Of a stretch of 64,000 nt of DNA, positions 41,635-48,773 are shown in pieces. The stretch is from positions 301,110 to 365,109 of the forward strand of contig NZ_QGGR01000008.1 of the NCBI RefSeq assembly GCF_003148685.1, in the 5' to 3' direction. The position numbers and the translations under genes were made by a program. The DNA is from Actinoplanes xinjiangensis (GTDB lineage Bacteria; Actinomycetota; Actinomycetes; Mycobacteriales; Micromonosporaceae). The notes under the pieces were generated by a model. It saw only the letters and a program-made list of their open reading frames with translations, was not told the origin of the DNA and ran no database searches. The first letter of the stretch is position 1. Each line of letters opens with the position of its first letter.

Positions 41635-42021
41635 TCAGGTGGTCAGGGTGCCGACTTCCCCGACCTCGGTACCGGTGACGGGACACACCCAGACCGCCCG
41701 GCCCGCCTGCTCCACCGCCGCCAGCGGGTGCCGGTCGGGGTGCTCCGGGCAGGGTGGCCAACTGGTGGAGCGCTCCAGGGCACACAACGCCTCCACGGCC
41801 CAGTCCTGGACCTGCTCGGCGAGGGCGGCGACCTGGGCGGAGAAGGGCGACCCGAGGTGGATGAACACCCCGGTACCCGAGCCGTCGGCCTCGTAGAGGA
41901 TCGCGCTGGCGGTCCGTTCGTAGTCCTGCCACGGCTCGTCCCGGACCTCGGGCAGGACGCCGGCCGGGCCCGCGAGGTCCTTCAGGATCGGCTGCAATGC
42001 CGCCACCAGCTCAGGGTCCAT
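41635..42021 (-). CDS. Conserved hypothetical actinobacterial protein
   Basis: A 128-residue soluble protein with two CxxC-type or cysteine-containing segments late in the sequence (SWPPCPEHPDRHPLAAVEQAGRAVWVCPVTGTEVGEVG) that could bind a metal: C-x-EHPDRH ... VWVCP. The first part, PILKDLAGPAGVLPEVRDEPWQDYERTASAILYEADGSGTGVFIHLGS, is ordinary alpha/beta. No family recognised. ATG 42021 is the most plausible start; longer readings have poor composition. Confidence 0.6.
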   Translation of the reverse strand: MDPELVAALQPILKDLAGPAGVLPEVRDEPWQDYERTASAILYEADGSGTGVFIHLGSPFSAQVAALAEQVQDWAVEALCALERSTSWPPCPEHPDRHPLAAVEQAGRAVWVCPVTGTEVGEVGTLTT

Positions 42022-42207
42022 GACCGTGAGTCTGGCAAGTGACTCCCCGTCCCGCAGGCCACTCCCGCCATCACCGGCGGAAGCCCGGGCCGGCCCACCC
42101 ACCGGGTCCCCCGATCCGGGGGTCGGCCGGCCCCGGCGCACCCGCTGTGCGACAGCCCGCGCATCGACGCTCGCAACATCGACGGTCGGCGAATCGCGAG
42201 GAGTCAC

Positions 42208-43206
42208 ATGCTGCTGCTGAGCGCGGTGCTGGGAATGGTGCTGCTGGTGGCCCTGGTCACGCCCGGTCCCGGCAACCGGGCCGGCCGGCGGTACCCGTGG
42301 GCCGGGTTCGGGGCGCCGTTCGCGGTGCTGGGCGGGTCGCTGCTGACGCCGCTACCGATCGTGCCGCTGCTGGCCGGCGCCCGGCCGTGGCAGTGGGCAC
42401 TCGCCGCGACCGGGCCGGTCGCCGCGTACGCGATGGCCCGCCGGGTCAGCCCGCCCTGGTGGCGGCCCTGGCACGGCTGGATCGCGGGCCGGGCCGCGCT
42501 GCTGCTGTTCCTGGTGGCGGGCACGGAACTGACCCTGGTCGACCGGTCCGTGCCGGCGACCGGGCAGGCGGCCCTGATCTGGATCGTGTCGCTCATCGTG
42601 ACGGCCGGCTATCTCGCCTGCTGGCGAGTGGTGGACACCGGCTACTGGCCGCTGCTGCTCATCCGCGACGGCGCGGTCCTGCTGGCCATGGCCGGTGCGG
42701 GCGCCTGGTGGCAGCGGCGCTCCGGCCTGGACGGGCCGGCCACCACCCTGCTGGTCGCCGCCGTCGCCGCGGTCGGCGTCTCGGCGCTGCTCGCCGGGAT
42801 GTGGCGGCTGGTGCGCTGGCTGCGGCACGGCCCGCCGTCCTGGCCGCGGCCGCCCGGTCCGGCCACCTGGCCGCCCCAGCCCGGCCAGGTGTGGAACGCG
42901 ACGGTCGACCGCGAGGACCGGCCCGTCGTCGTGTGGGAACTCAAACGGCACTGCGCCTACGTGCTGGCGGTGACCTCGAGCGACGGGGTACGCGAGCACA
43001 TGCGGCTGCCGCTCGCCGAATGGCACCGGGTGCTCAGCGACGACGCCTGGCTGTCACTGCAGATCACGGCGGTGCCGTACACCGATTTCCGCAGCGTGCG
43101 CGGCCGGTGCCCGGACCGGTTCTGGGAGCGCATGGGCCGCCGCACCGTCGGCGCGCCGGCCGCCCTCAAGGCGCCCACCCTACGGTCGGCGGCGAACCTG
43201 CCGTGA
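42208..43206 (+). CDS. Multi-spanning membrane protein with a possible MazF-like C-terminal domain
   Basis: The 332-residue protein has six or seven helices between residues 1 and 215, then a soluble domain of about 95 residues. That domain starts QPGQVWNATVDREDRPVVVWELKRHCAYVLAVTSSDGVREHMRLPLAEW. The PGQVW...RPVVV layout resembles the SH3-like PemK/MazF fold, but similarity is weak and the catalytic residues cannot be confirmed. The membrane part is not recognised. The start ATG 42208 is supported by GAGGAG a few bases upstream. Confidence 0.7.
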   Translation: MLLLSAVLGMVLLVALVTPGPGNRAGRRYPWAGFGAPFAVLGGSLLTPLPIVPLLAGARPWQWALAATGPVAAYAMARRVSPPWWRPWHGWIAGRAALLLFLVAGTELTLVDRSVPATGQAALIWIVSLIVTAGYLACWRVVDTGYWPLLLIRDGAVLLAMAGAGAWWQRRSGLDGPATTLLVAAVAAVGVSALLAGMWRLVRWLRHGPPSWPRPPGPATWPPQPGQVWNATVDREDRPVVVWELKRHCAYVLAVTSSDGVREHMRLPLAEWHRVLSDDAWLSLQITAVPYTDFRSVRGRCPDRFWERMGRRTVGAPAALKAPTLRSAANLP

Positions 43207-43208
43207 CC

Positions 43209-43272
43209 TCGGCGCGCGGCTCAGTCGGCGCGCGGCTCAATCGGCGCGCGGCTCAATCGGCGCGCGGCTCAG
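43209..43272. repeat. 16-bp tandem repeat, four units, over the stop of the PPOX gene
   Basis: Four 16-bp units TCGGCGCGCGGCTCAR start at 43209, 43225, 43241 and 43257. Each contains TCA, and the last TCA (43269-43271) is the stop codon of the minus-strand PPOX gene, so the same stop-containing sequence is reiterated downstream. Confidence 0.9.
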
Positions 43273-43697
43273 TCGGCCACCGCGGTGAAGCCGCTCACCT
43301 TCTCCAGTCGCAGCCGGACCAGCAGCTCGCCCTCGACGCCGTTGCGGGCGCCGTAGCTGTCGGCCAGGTCCGGGCCCATGTAACGCTCGGCGATCCGGGT
43401 CGCCCAGGCGCGCACGTCGGCCAGGTCGGTGGAGAGGGTCACCGGGCCACGGACGGTCACGTACGCGTACGGCGCCGCCTCCTCGTCGACGCAGAGCGCG
43501 GCCCGGCCCTCGCGCGCCAGGGCACGGCCCTTCACCGTGTCCGCGCCGGTGTTGAAGAGCAGGTCGTCGCCGTCGAGCACGAACCAGACCGGAACCACAT
43601 GCGGGGACCCGTCCACGCGTACCGTCGCCAGCTTTCCGGTCCGCGTGCCCGCCGAGAGGAAGTCGCGGATCTCGGCCGTCGTCATCGCTTTCGCCAT
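43269..43697 (-). CDS. Pyridoxamine 5'-phosphate oxidase (PPOX) family protein
   Basis: A 142-residue split-barrel flavin protein: MTTAEIRDFLSAGTRTGKLATVRVDGSPHVVPVWFVLDGDDLLFNTGADTVKGRALAREGRAALCVDEEAAPYAYVTVRGPV is typical of the PPOX/F420-binding superfamily (FMN or F420 in the cleft between dimer subunits). The short actinobacterial form includes F420-dependent reductases; the cofactor cannot be decided here. ATG 43697 gives the best N-terminus. The gene is divergent from the hemerythrin gene, with SigB-type promoter elements in between. Confidence 0.85.
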   Translation of the reverse strand: MAKAMTTAEIRDFLSAGTRTGKLATVRVDGSPHVVPVWFVLDGDDLLFNTGADTVKGRALAREGRAALCVDEEAAPYAYVTVRGPVTLSTDLADVRAWATRIAERYMGPDLADSYGARNGVEGELLVRLRLEKVSGFTAVAD

Positions 43698-43762
43698 ACC
43701 GGCATTCTGCCGCCGATCACCCCGCCGGAGGCACCGGGGCGCCCGCGCCGCCGGGTTCCGGC

Positions 43763-43787
43763 GCATACACCGCCCGGCCCGGGGTAG
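43763..43787 (+). promoter_or_regulatory. SigB-type promoter for the hemerythrin gene
   Basis: GCAT - 15 bp - GGGTAG, fitting the actinobacterial general-stress consensus GNNT-N14-16-GGGTAY apart from the last base. The -10 element lies 46 bp before the ATG at 43833. The 12-mer GGGTAGTCACGC here recurs upstream of the baeRF-type gene at 48739. Confidence 0.6.
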
Positions 43788-43832
43788 TCACGCGCTGTCC
43801 GGAGTACCACCCCGACACTTCGAGGAGTCTCG

Positions 43833-44399
43833 ATGACAAGCAGTCCTACCACCGGTGACGTGTTCGATGTCCTGACCAGCGACCATCGGGATGTCACCGC
43901 CCTGATCTCGGAGATCTGGACGATCAAGGACCCGATGATCCGCCGGGATCTGACCGACACGGCGATCAGCGAACTCGTGCGGCACGCGGTCGCCGAGGAG
44001 ATGTACGTCTATCCGGCGATGCGCAAGTACCTGCCGGAGGGCGACAAGGCGGTGGAGCACGACGTCGAGGAGCACAAGGAACTCGAGGAGGCGATGAAAC
44101 GGCTGGAGGACGTCGACGTCTCCGACATCGCGTTCGAGGAGGCGCTGCGCAAGCTGGAGACCATCCTGGCCGACCACGTCCAAGACGAGGAGACGGAGCA
44201 GTTCCCCGAGTTGCGCCGCCGGATTCCGCACGACGAACTCGTCGAGCTCGCCGGCAAGGTGGAGACCGCGAAGAAGCTCGCGCCGACCCGCCCGCACCCG
44301 GCCGCGCCGAACAGCGAGTTGTTCCACAAACTCGTCGGCCCCGGCGTGGGACTGGTCGACCGGCTGCGCGACAAGCTCACCGGCCGCGCCACCAGGTGA
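43833..44399 (+). CDS. Hemerythrin HHE-domain protein
   Basis: The 188-residue protein carries two helix-hairpin units with the metal-ligand pattern of hemerythrins: DHRDVTALI (His), LVRHAVAEEMYVYPAM (His and Glu), HDVEEHKELEE (His, His) and LADHVQDEETEQFPEL (His, Glu). A non-haem diiron site for O2, NO or peroxide is expected. The last 50 residues are a basic, disordered tail (KLAPTRPHPAAPNSELF...). Its place in a stress-gene region suggests a role in redox protection. A strong hairpin follows. Confidence 0.92.
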   Translation: MTSSPTTGDVFDVLTSDHRDVTALISEIWTIKDPMIRRDLTDTAISELVRHAVAEEMYVYPAMRKYLPEGDKAVEHDVEEHKELEEAMKRLEDVDVSDIAFEEALRKLETILADHVQDEETEQFPELRRRIPHDELVELAGKVETAKKLAPTRPHPAAPNSELFHKLVGPGVGLVDRLRDKLTGRATR

Positions 44400-44408
44400 C
44401 GACCCCGT

Positions 44409-44439
44409 GAGCCGGGCCCGTCCGGTACGGGTCCGGCTC
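44409..44439. terminator. Bidirectional hairpin terminator
   Basis: GAGCCGGGCCCG / CGGGTCCGGCTC, twelve-base arms with one mismatch, 7-base loop, between the convergent hemerythrin and small membrane-protein genes (it touches the stop of the latter). Confidence 0.65.
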
Positions 44440-44644
44440 AGACCGGACGCGACTGCTTCATCTGCCAGCCGGGCAGGCCGCGGCGCGTCCGGGACCGCAT
44501 CCGGTCACGGATCAGCGGGGCCGCCCACACCAGTGCCATCGATGCGGCGAGCGCGCCGGTACGCAGGTCCGGCCCGGCGTGGATCAGCAGCGCGGCCAGC
44601 CAGGCCACGAGAACAAGGCTGCGGGTGATCAGCGCGATGGACAT
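44438..44644 (-). CDS. Small membrane protein
   Basis: A 68-residue protein with two hydrophobic helices (about residues 5-22 and 28-45), then a basic tail (RDRMRSRTRRGLPGWQMKQSRPV). No family recognised. A GGGTAG hexamer (complement at 44654-44659) lies only 9 bases before its ATG, so either the mRNA is nearly leaderless or the hexamer is chance. Confidence 0.6.
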   Translation of the reverse strand: MSIALITRSLVLVAWLAALLIHAGPDLRTGALAASMALVWAAPLIRDRMRSRTRRGLPGWQMKQSRPV

Positions 44645-44700
44645 GCCGCAGGACTACCCATCGCACTGGCCCGGGTGGGCCCGACCGTGGTCTCCCGGGG

Positions 44701-45351
44701 TCAATTCCGCGGGCAGGGCAGGGTCACCTCCATGGCGAGCCCCACCGGGGACAGCGCCCGGGCCCGCAGCGTTCCACGGCACTGCGCGGTGAGCTGACGG
44801 ACCACCCACAGCCCGAGCCCCCGGTCGTCCTCCGGCGGCGCAGGGCACCGCAGTGCCGTGATCAGCTGCGGGGTGACACCACCCTGGTCGGTGACCGTCA
44901 CCCGCAACCTACGGAAGGTCAGCCGGGCGTTCAGGCGAACCGGACCGCCGGTGTACCGGACGGCGTTGCCCACCAGGTTGATGAGGATCTGCCGGGTCTG
45001 CCGCGCGGGCACCGGCCGGCCCAGAGCCGCCGGGCTGGCGAACATGGCGAGTCGTCCCGGTGGTGCGGTGGCCGCCACCGAGGGCAGGATCCGGCCCAGG
45101 GCGACCACGTCGGTTCCGGTGGCGGCCAGTCCTCGTGCCGCCGCCGCGGCATGGCCGAGAACAGCCTGCGCGTGTACGGCGTGCTCCATCGCGAGCCGCG
45201 CCAGTTCACTGCGGCGTTCCTCCGCCGGCTGGTTCTCCAGCGCACCGACCAGGGCGGTGAGCGTCGCCATCGGCGGCCGCAGCTCGTGACAGACACTGCG
45301 CAGCAACAGCAGGCCCGGGTCCGGGATCGCCCGGTTTCGATTCAGGCGCAT
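44701..45351 (-). CDS. Soluble histidine kinase without a sensor domain
   Basis: The 216-residue protein consists of a phospho-acceptor helix (SVCHELRPPMATLTALVGALEN, His about residue 24) and an ATPase domain (LINLVGNAVRYTGG; DDRGLGLWVVRQLTAQ). The part between lacks any PAS, GAF or transmembrane segment, so the signal must come from a partner. It could start at 45372 (adding MPVRDRV). It is divergent from, and only about 30 bp away from, a LuxR-type response regulator, which is the obvious partner. Confidence 0.8.
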   Translation of the reverse strand: MRLNRNRAIPDPGLLLLRSVCHELRPPMATLTALVGALENQPAEERRSELARLAMEHAVHAQAVLGHAAAAARGLAATGTDVVALGRILPSVAATAPPGRLAMFASPAALGRPVPARQTRQILINLVGNAVRYTGGPVRLNARLTFRRLRVTVTDQGGVTPQLITALRCPAPPEDDRGLGLWVVRQLTAQCRGTLRARALSPVGLAMEVTLPCPRN

Positions 45352-45381
45352 GACTCGGTCACGGACGGGCATGCGGCCGCC

Positions 45382-46023
45382 ATGCAGAACGGAATCCGGA
45401 TCGCCGTGGTGGACGACCACGCGCTCTTCGTACGCGGACTGGAGCTCCTGCTCCCCGAGGTCAGCGGTGGTCGCGCGACCGTGGTGGCCTCCACCGGTGA
45501 CGCGGCGTACGCGGCGAGCATCGTACGCAACGCCGTACCCGACGTGGTGCTCGTGGACCTGCACATGCCGGCGCCCGGCGGCAGACACGCGGTCGCCGCC
45601 GTCCGGGCCGCGGCACCGCGTTCCCGGGTGCTCGCCATGTCGGGTGACGACGACCCGGCGGTGGCGGTCGAGGCGCTGCGGGCCGGTGCGGCGGGCTTCC
45701 TGCCGAAGAGCAGTGACGCGTCCTCCGTCCTCCAGCCGCTGCTGGCCGCGATCGACGGCTGGGCGGTGCTGCCCGCCGGCCTGCTCGACGTGCTGGTGGA
45801 CCAGGGCCGTACCCGTGCACCGCAGCCGGCCGTCGACCTCGCCGAGGAGGACCGCCGGCTGCTGGGCCTGATCGCGGCCGGCGCCTCGACCGGTGACATC
45901 GCCGGAAAGCTGCACGTCTCGGACCGTACGGTGAAACGCCTGACCGCCTCGTTGCTGCGCAAGTTGCGGGTCTCCAGCCGCACCGAGGCGGCCGCCCTCG
46001 CCGGCAGCGCCGGCCTGCTGTAG
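45382..46023 (+). CDS. LuxR/NarL-type response regulator
   Basis: The 213-residue protein has a receiver domain with VVDDH (residues 8-12), phospho-aspartate in VVLVDLHMPAP (about residue 56) and FLPKSSD lysine. The LuxR-type helix-turn-helix is at about residues 152-208 (EEDRRLLGLIAAGASTGDIAGKLHVSDRTVKRLTASLLRKL). It probably receives phosphate from the divergent sensorless kinase. ATG 45382 is the natural start; no strong ribosome-binding sequence is visible (GCCGCC upstream). Confidence 0.9.
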   Translation: MQNGIRIAVVDDHALFVRGLELLLPEVSGGRATVVASTGDAAYAASIVRNAVPDVVLVDLHMPAPGGRHAVAAVRAAAPRSRVLAMSGDDDPAVAVEALRAGAAGFLPKSSDASSVLQPLLAAIDGWAVLPAGLLDVLVDQGRTRAPQPAVDLAEEDRRLLGLIAAGASTGDIAGKLHVSDRTVKRLTASLLRKLRVSSRTEAAALAGSAGLL

Positions 46024-46060
46024 GTCACCATGGCGCCCCGGGTGCCCCGATGACGGCGCC

Positions 46061-47301
46061 TCAACCAAAGGTCTGTGCCACGAGGAAGACGTTCAGCGCG
46101 ATGATCAGCGCGGCGACGACGACGGCGACCGCCGTGGTGACCGGATGGTTGACGTGTTCGCCCAGCACGTCGCGGCGGCGGGTCAGCCAGATCAGCGGCA
46201 CCAGCGCGAACGGAACGCCGAACGAGAGCATCACCTGCGACCACACCAGGGCCGTCGTCGGGTCGGCGCCGATCAGCAGGATCACCATCGCCGGGGCCAT
46301 GGTGAGCAGACGCCGTACGGTCAACGGGATGGTCCGGTTGATGAAACCCTGCATCACCACCTGGCCGGCGTAGGTCCCGACGCTGGACGAGGCGAAGCCG
46401 GAGGCGAGCAGGGCGATCGCGAAGGCCAGGGCGGCGTGCCCGTCGAGAGTCGTGGCGAGACCCTGGTGGATGCCCTCCAGGGTGTCGGTTCCGGCGATCC
46501 CCGAGCCGTGGAAGAGCTGCGCCGCGATCACCAGCATGGCGAGGTTGACCAGGCCGGCGGTGCCAGCGCGAGCAGGGTGTCGGCGCGTTGGCAGCGCAGC
46601 GCCTCGCGCCGGCGCTGCGGGTCGGCGGCGGCCACCGCGCGGGTCTTGGTCAGTGCCGAGTGCAGGTAGATGACGTGCGGCATGACGGTGGCGCCGAGGA
46701 TCCCGGTGGCGAGCAGCAGGCTGTCGGTGCCGGCGAAGGACGGGACCAGTCCGGCGGCGAGGGCCGGGCCGTCCGCCCCGGCGCGGAGCGCGTCGTAGAG
46801 GAAGCCGAGCAGGATCACGGCGAGCAGACCGCCGATCACCGTCTCGAACCGGCGTGCGCCGCGGCGTTGCAGTCCCAGCAGGGCGAACGCGACGACACAG
46901 GTGATCAGTCCGCCGGCCGGCAGGGGAATGCCGAAGAGCAGGTAGAGGGCGAGCGCGCCACCGATGATCTCGGCCAGGTCGGTGGCCATGGCGACGAGTT
47001 CGGCCTGCACCCACAGGATCCGGGACACCCACCGGGGCAGGTGGGCCCGGCACATCTCCGGCAGATCCCGGCCGGTGATCAGGCCCAGTTTGGCGGAGAG
47101 CGACTGGATCAGCATCGCCATCAGGTTGGCGGCGACGATCACCCAGACCAGCAGATATCCGAAGGTCGCCCCGCCGGTGAAGTTGGTCGCGAAGTTGCCG
47201 GGGTCGGCGTAGGCGATAGCGGCGACGAAGGCCGGGCCGAACCAGGGCGCGACCCGGGCGACGTGTCGCCGGATCGGTAGAGCGACGTCCAGAACCACCA
47301 T
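46061..47301 (-). pseudogene. mntH: Nramp-type Mn2+/Fe2+ transporter, frameshifted
   Basis: Together the two reading frames encode a complete Nramp transporter of about 415-435 residues. The first part contains the metal-binding DPGNFATNFTGGA motif in helix 1 and MPHVIYLHSAL in helix 6. Near 46561 the frame is lost: after QRADTLLALA it would continue as TAGLVNLAMLVIAAQLFHGSG in another frame, so one base appears missing. The rest, to WLTRRRDVLGEHVNHPVTTAVAV, is intact without stops. A single-base deletion, real or a sequencing error, is the simplest account. It is divergent from the manganese catalase, suggesting that it supplied Mn2+. GTG 47367 is an alternative start. Confidence 0.85.
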
Positions 47302-47425
47302 GCGCCGGGGGTTCCCGGCACGGGTGACCTGTCCGTGCCACGGCAGTCCCGGCGGGGTCACGGTCACGGGTAGCCGGAGCGATGTACCGAACTGATCGAC
47401 GCATCCCGATCACACAGGAGGACCG

Positions 47426-48346
47426 ATGTTCAAGCACGTCGACTACCTGCAGTTCCAGGCCAAGCCGGAGAAGCCGGACGCGTTCTTCGCGGCGAAACTG
47501 CAGGAACTGGTCGGAGGCCAGTTCGGCGAGATGACCGTGATGATGCAGTACCTGTGGCAGGGCTGGTCGTGCCGGGTGCCGGGCAAGTACAAGGACATGA
47601 TCATGGACATCGCGACCGAGGAGATCGGTCACGTCGAGATGCTCACGACCATGCTGGCCCGCCTGCTGGAAGGCGCTCCGGCCGAGGCCACCGAGAAGGC
47701 GGCGGCGGCCAACCCGCTGCTGGCCGCAGTGCTCGGCGGGCAGAACCCGCAGCACGCGATCGTCACCGGCGGCGGCGCGATGCCGACCAACAGCCAGGGC
47801 GTGCCGTGGAACGCCGGTTACATCGTGGCCAGCGGCAACCTGCTCGCCGACTTCCGGTCCAACGTGGCCGCCGAGGCGCAGAGCCGCCTGCAGACCAGCC
47901 GGATCTACAACATGACCGACGACCGCGGGGTCAAGGACATGCTCCAGTTCAACCTGGCCCGCGACACCTACCACCAGCAGCAGTGGCTGCTCGGCATCGA
48001 GCAGCTCATCGCGGACGGCTTCACCGAGAACGGCATCGAGGACTCCAACGCCGAGTTCGAGCACCCGGAGGCCAACCACACGTTCTACAGCTTCGACCCG
48101 GAGAGCACGGCGGGCGAGGGCCGATGGGCGCGCGGTCCGGCCCTGAACGGCAAGGACGAGATCATCTACGTGCCGGACGCCCAGCCGCTCACCGACGACC
48201 GGCCGCTCGGCCCGGCGCCCGACCCGAAGCTGTTCGTCACCTATGACGGCTCGATGGGCAAGGGCAAGCCGGGTACCGGTGCCGGCGCGCACGCCCAGGG
48301 CGTGGCCAACGTGGTCAACAAGATCAAGGGCGCGGTGACCGACTGA
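47426..48346 (+). CDS. Manganese catalase
   Basis: The 306-residue enzyme matches the dimanganese catalase family throughout (MFKHVDYLQFQAKPEKPDAFFAAKLQELVGGQFGEMTVMMQYLWQGW). The metal ligands are Glu in GQFGEMT (about residue 36), Glu and His in ATEEIGHVEM (about 66-70), Glu in NVAAEAQSRL and His in ARDTYHQQQW. It converts hydrogen peroxide to water and oxygen without haem. A GGGTAG hexamer is found 58 bp before the ATG, and GGAGGA lies 6 bases upstream. A long hairpin follows. The divergent Nramp gene makes a natural manganese supply partner. Confidence 0.97.
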   Translation: MFKHVDYLQFQAKPEKPDAFFAAKLQELVGGQFGEMTVMMQYLWQGWSCRVPGKYKDMIMDIATEEIGHVEMLTTMLARLLEGAPAEATEKAAAANPLLAAVLGGQNPQHAIVTGGGAMPTNSQGVPWNAGYIVASGNLLADFRSNVAAEAQSRLQTSRIYNMTDDRGVKDMLQFNLARDTYHQQQWLLGIEQLIADGFTENGIEDSNAEFEHPEANHTFYSFDPESTAGEGRWARGPALNGKDEIIYVPDAQPLTDDRPLGPAPDPKLFVTYDGSMGKGKPGTGAGAHAQGVANVVNKIKGAVTD

Positions 48347-48357
48347 GCCCCGGTCGC

Positions 48358-48388
48358 GACGGGCCGGACGCCACCAGTCCGGCCCGTC
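48358..48388. terminator. Hairpin terminator after the catalase gene
   Basis: Perfect 12-bp arms GACGGGCCGGAC / GTCCGGCCCGTC with a 7-base loop, 11 bp after the catalase stop, also able to serve the convergent small gene. Confidence 0.8.
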
Positions 48389-48419
48389 AGCCGCCCGGTC
48401 ACCGCGGGCCGGGTACCGC

Positions 48420-48608
48420 TCAGGAACCGTCGGCGGCGACGTGACCCGACGGCCCGTACGGTGAGGTCTGGCCCTCCGGCGTCGGGCGGTTGCCGGTCTT
48501 GTCGTGACCGCCGTGCGGCGGATCGGTCGGGTTGGCGTCCTCGGTGCGCTGCTTGGTGGTGGGCGACTCCCCGCTGCGCCGCATCTCCGGCTGCTGAACG
48601 TTCGTCAT
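48420..48608 (-). CDS. Small hydrophilic, probably disordered protein
   Basis: A 62-residue protein rich in P, G, T, E and D (MTNVQQPEMRRSGESPTTKQRTEDANPTDPPHGGHDKTGNRPTPEGQTSPYGPSGHVAADGS), without hydrophobic segments. It has GAGAGG as ribosome-binding sequence 7 bases before ATG, and a SigB-type promoter upstream, which together support a real gene. Hydrophilic short proteins of this kind often accompany stress regulons in actinobacteria; function unknown. Confidence 0.65.
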   Translation of the reverse strand: MTNVQQPEMRRSGESPTTKQRTEDANPTDPPHGGHDKTGNRPTPEGQTSPYGPSGHVAADGS

Positions 48609-48661
48609 GGCACATCCTCTCGGTCGTCCGGTTCCCCGGTGTCCGCGTCGGAGCCGACCGG

Positions 48662-48686
48662 GTACCCCGCCGAACGCCCCCTATGC
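48662..48686 (-). promoter_or_regulatory. SigB-type promoter for the small hydrophilic protein
   Basis: On the minus strand GCAT - 15 bp - GGGTAC, an exact match to GNNT-N14-16-GGGTAY. The -10 element lies 54 bp before the ATG at 48608. Confidence 0.65.
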
Positions 48687-48773
48687 CCGCATCCCGCGGC
48701 GAATTGTCCGGAAGATGAGGGGAGAAGCCGCCCTGAACGGGTAGTCACGCTGCCCGACCAGAAGGGAGAAGTG

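Noticed and set aside
46020..46062. Possible terminator between the response regulator and the Nramp gene
   Set aside because: Only a GGCGCC pair with a long loop is present; the stem is too short to be convincing.
46061..48292. A minus-strand open frame of 743 codons covering the catalase region
   Set aside because: It is the true C-terminal part of the Nramp gene joined to a shadow frame antisense to the manganese catalase. Only the part up to about 46560 is real coding sequence.
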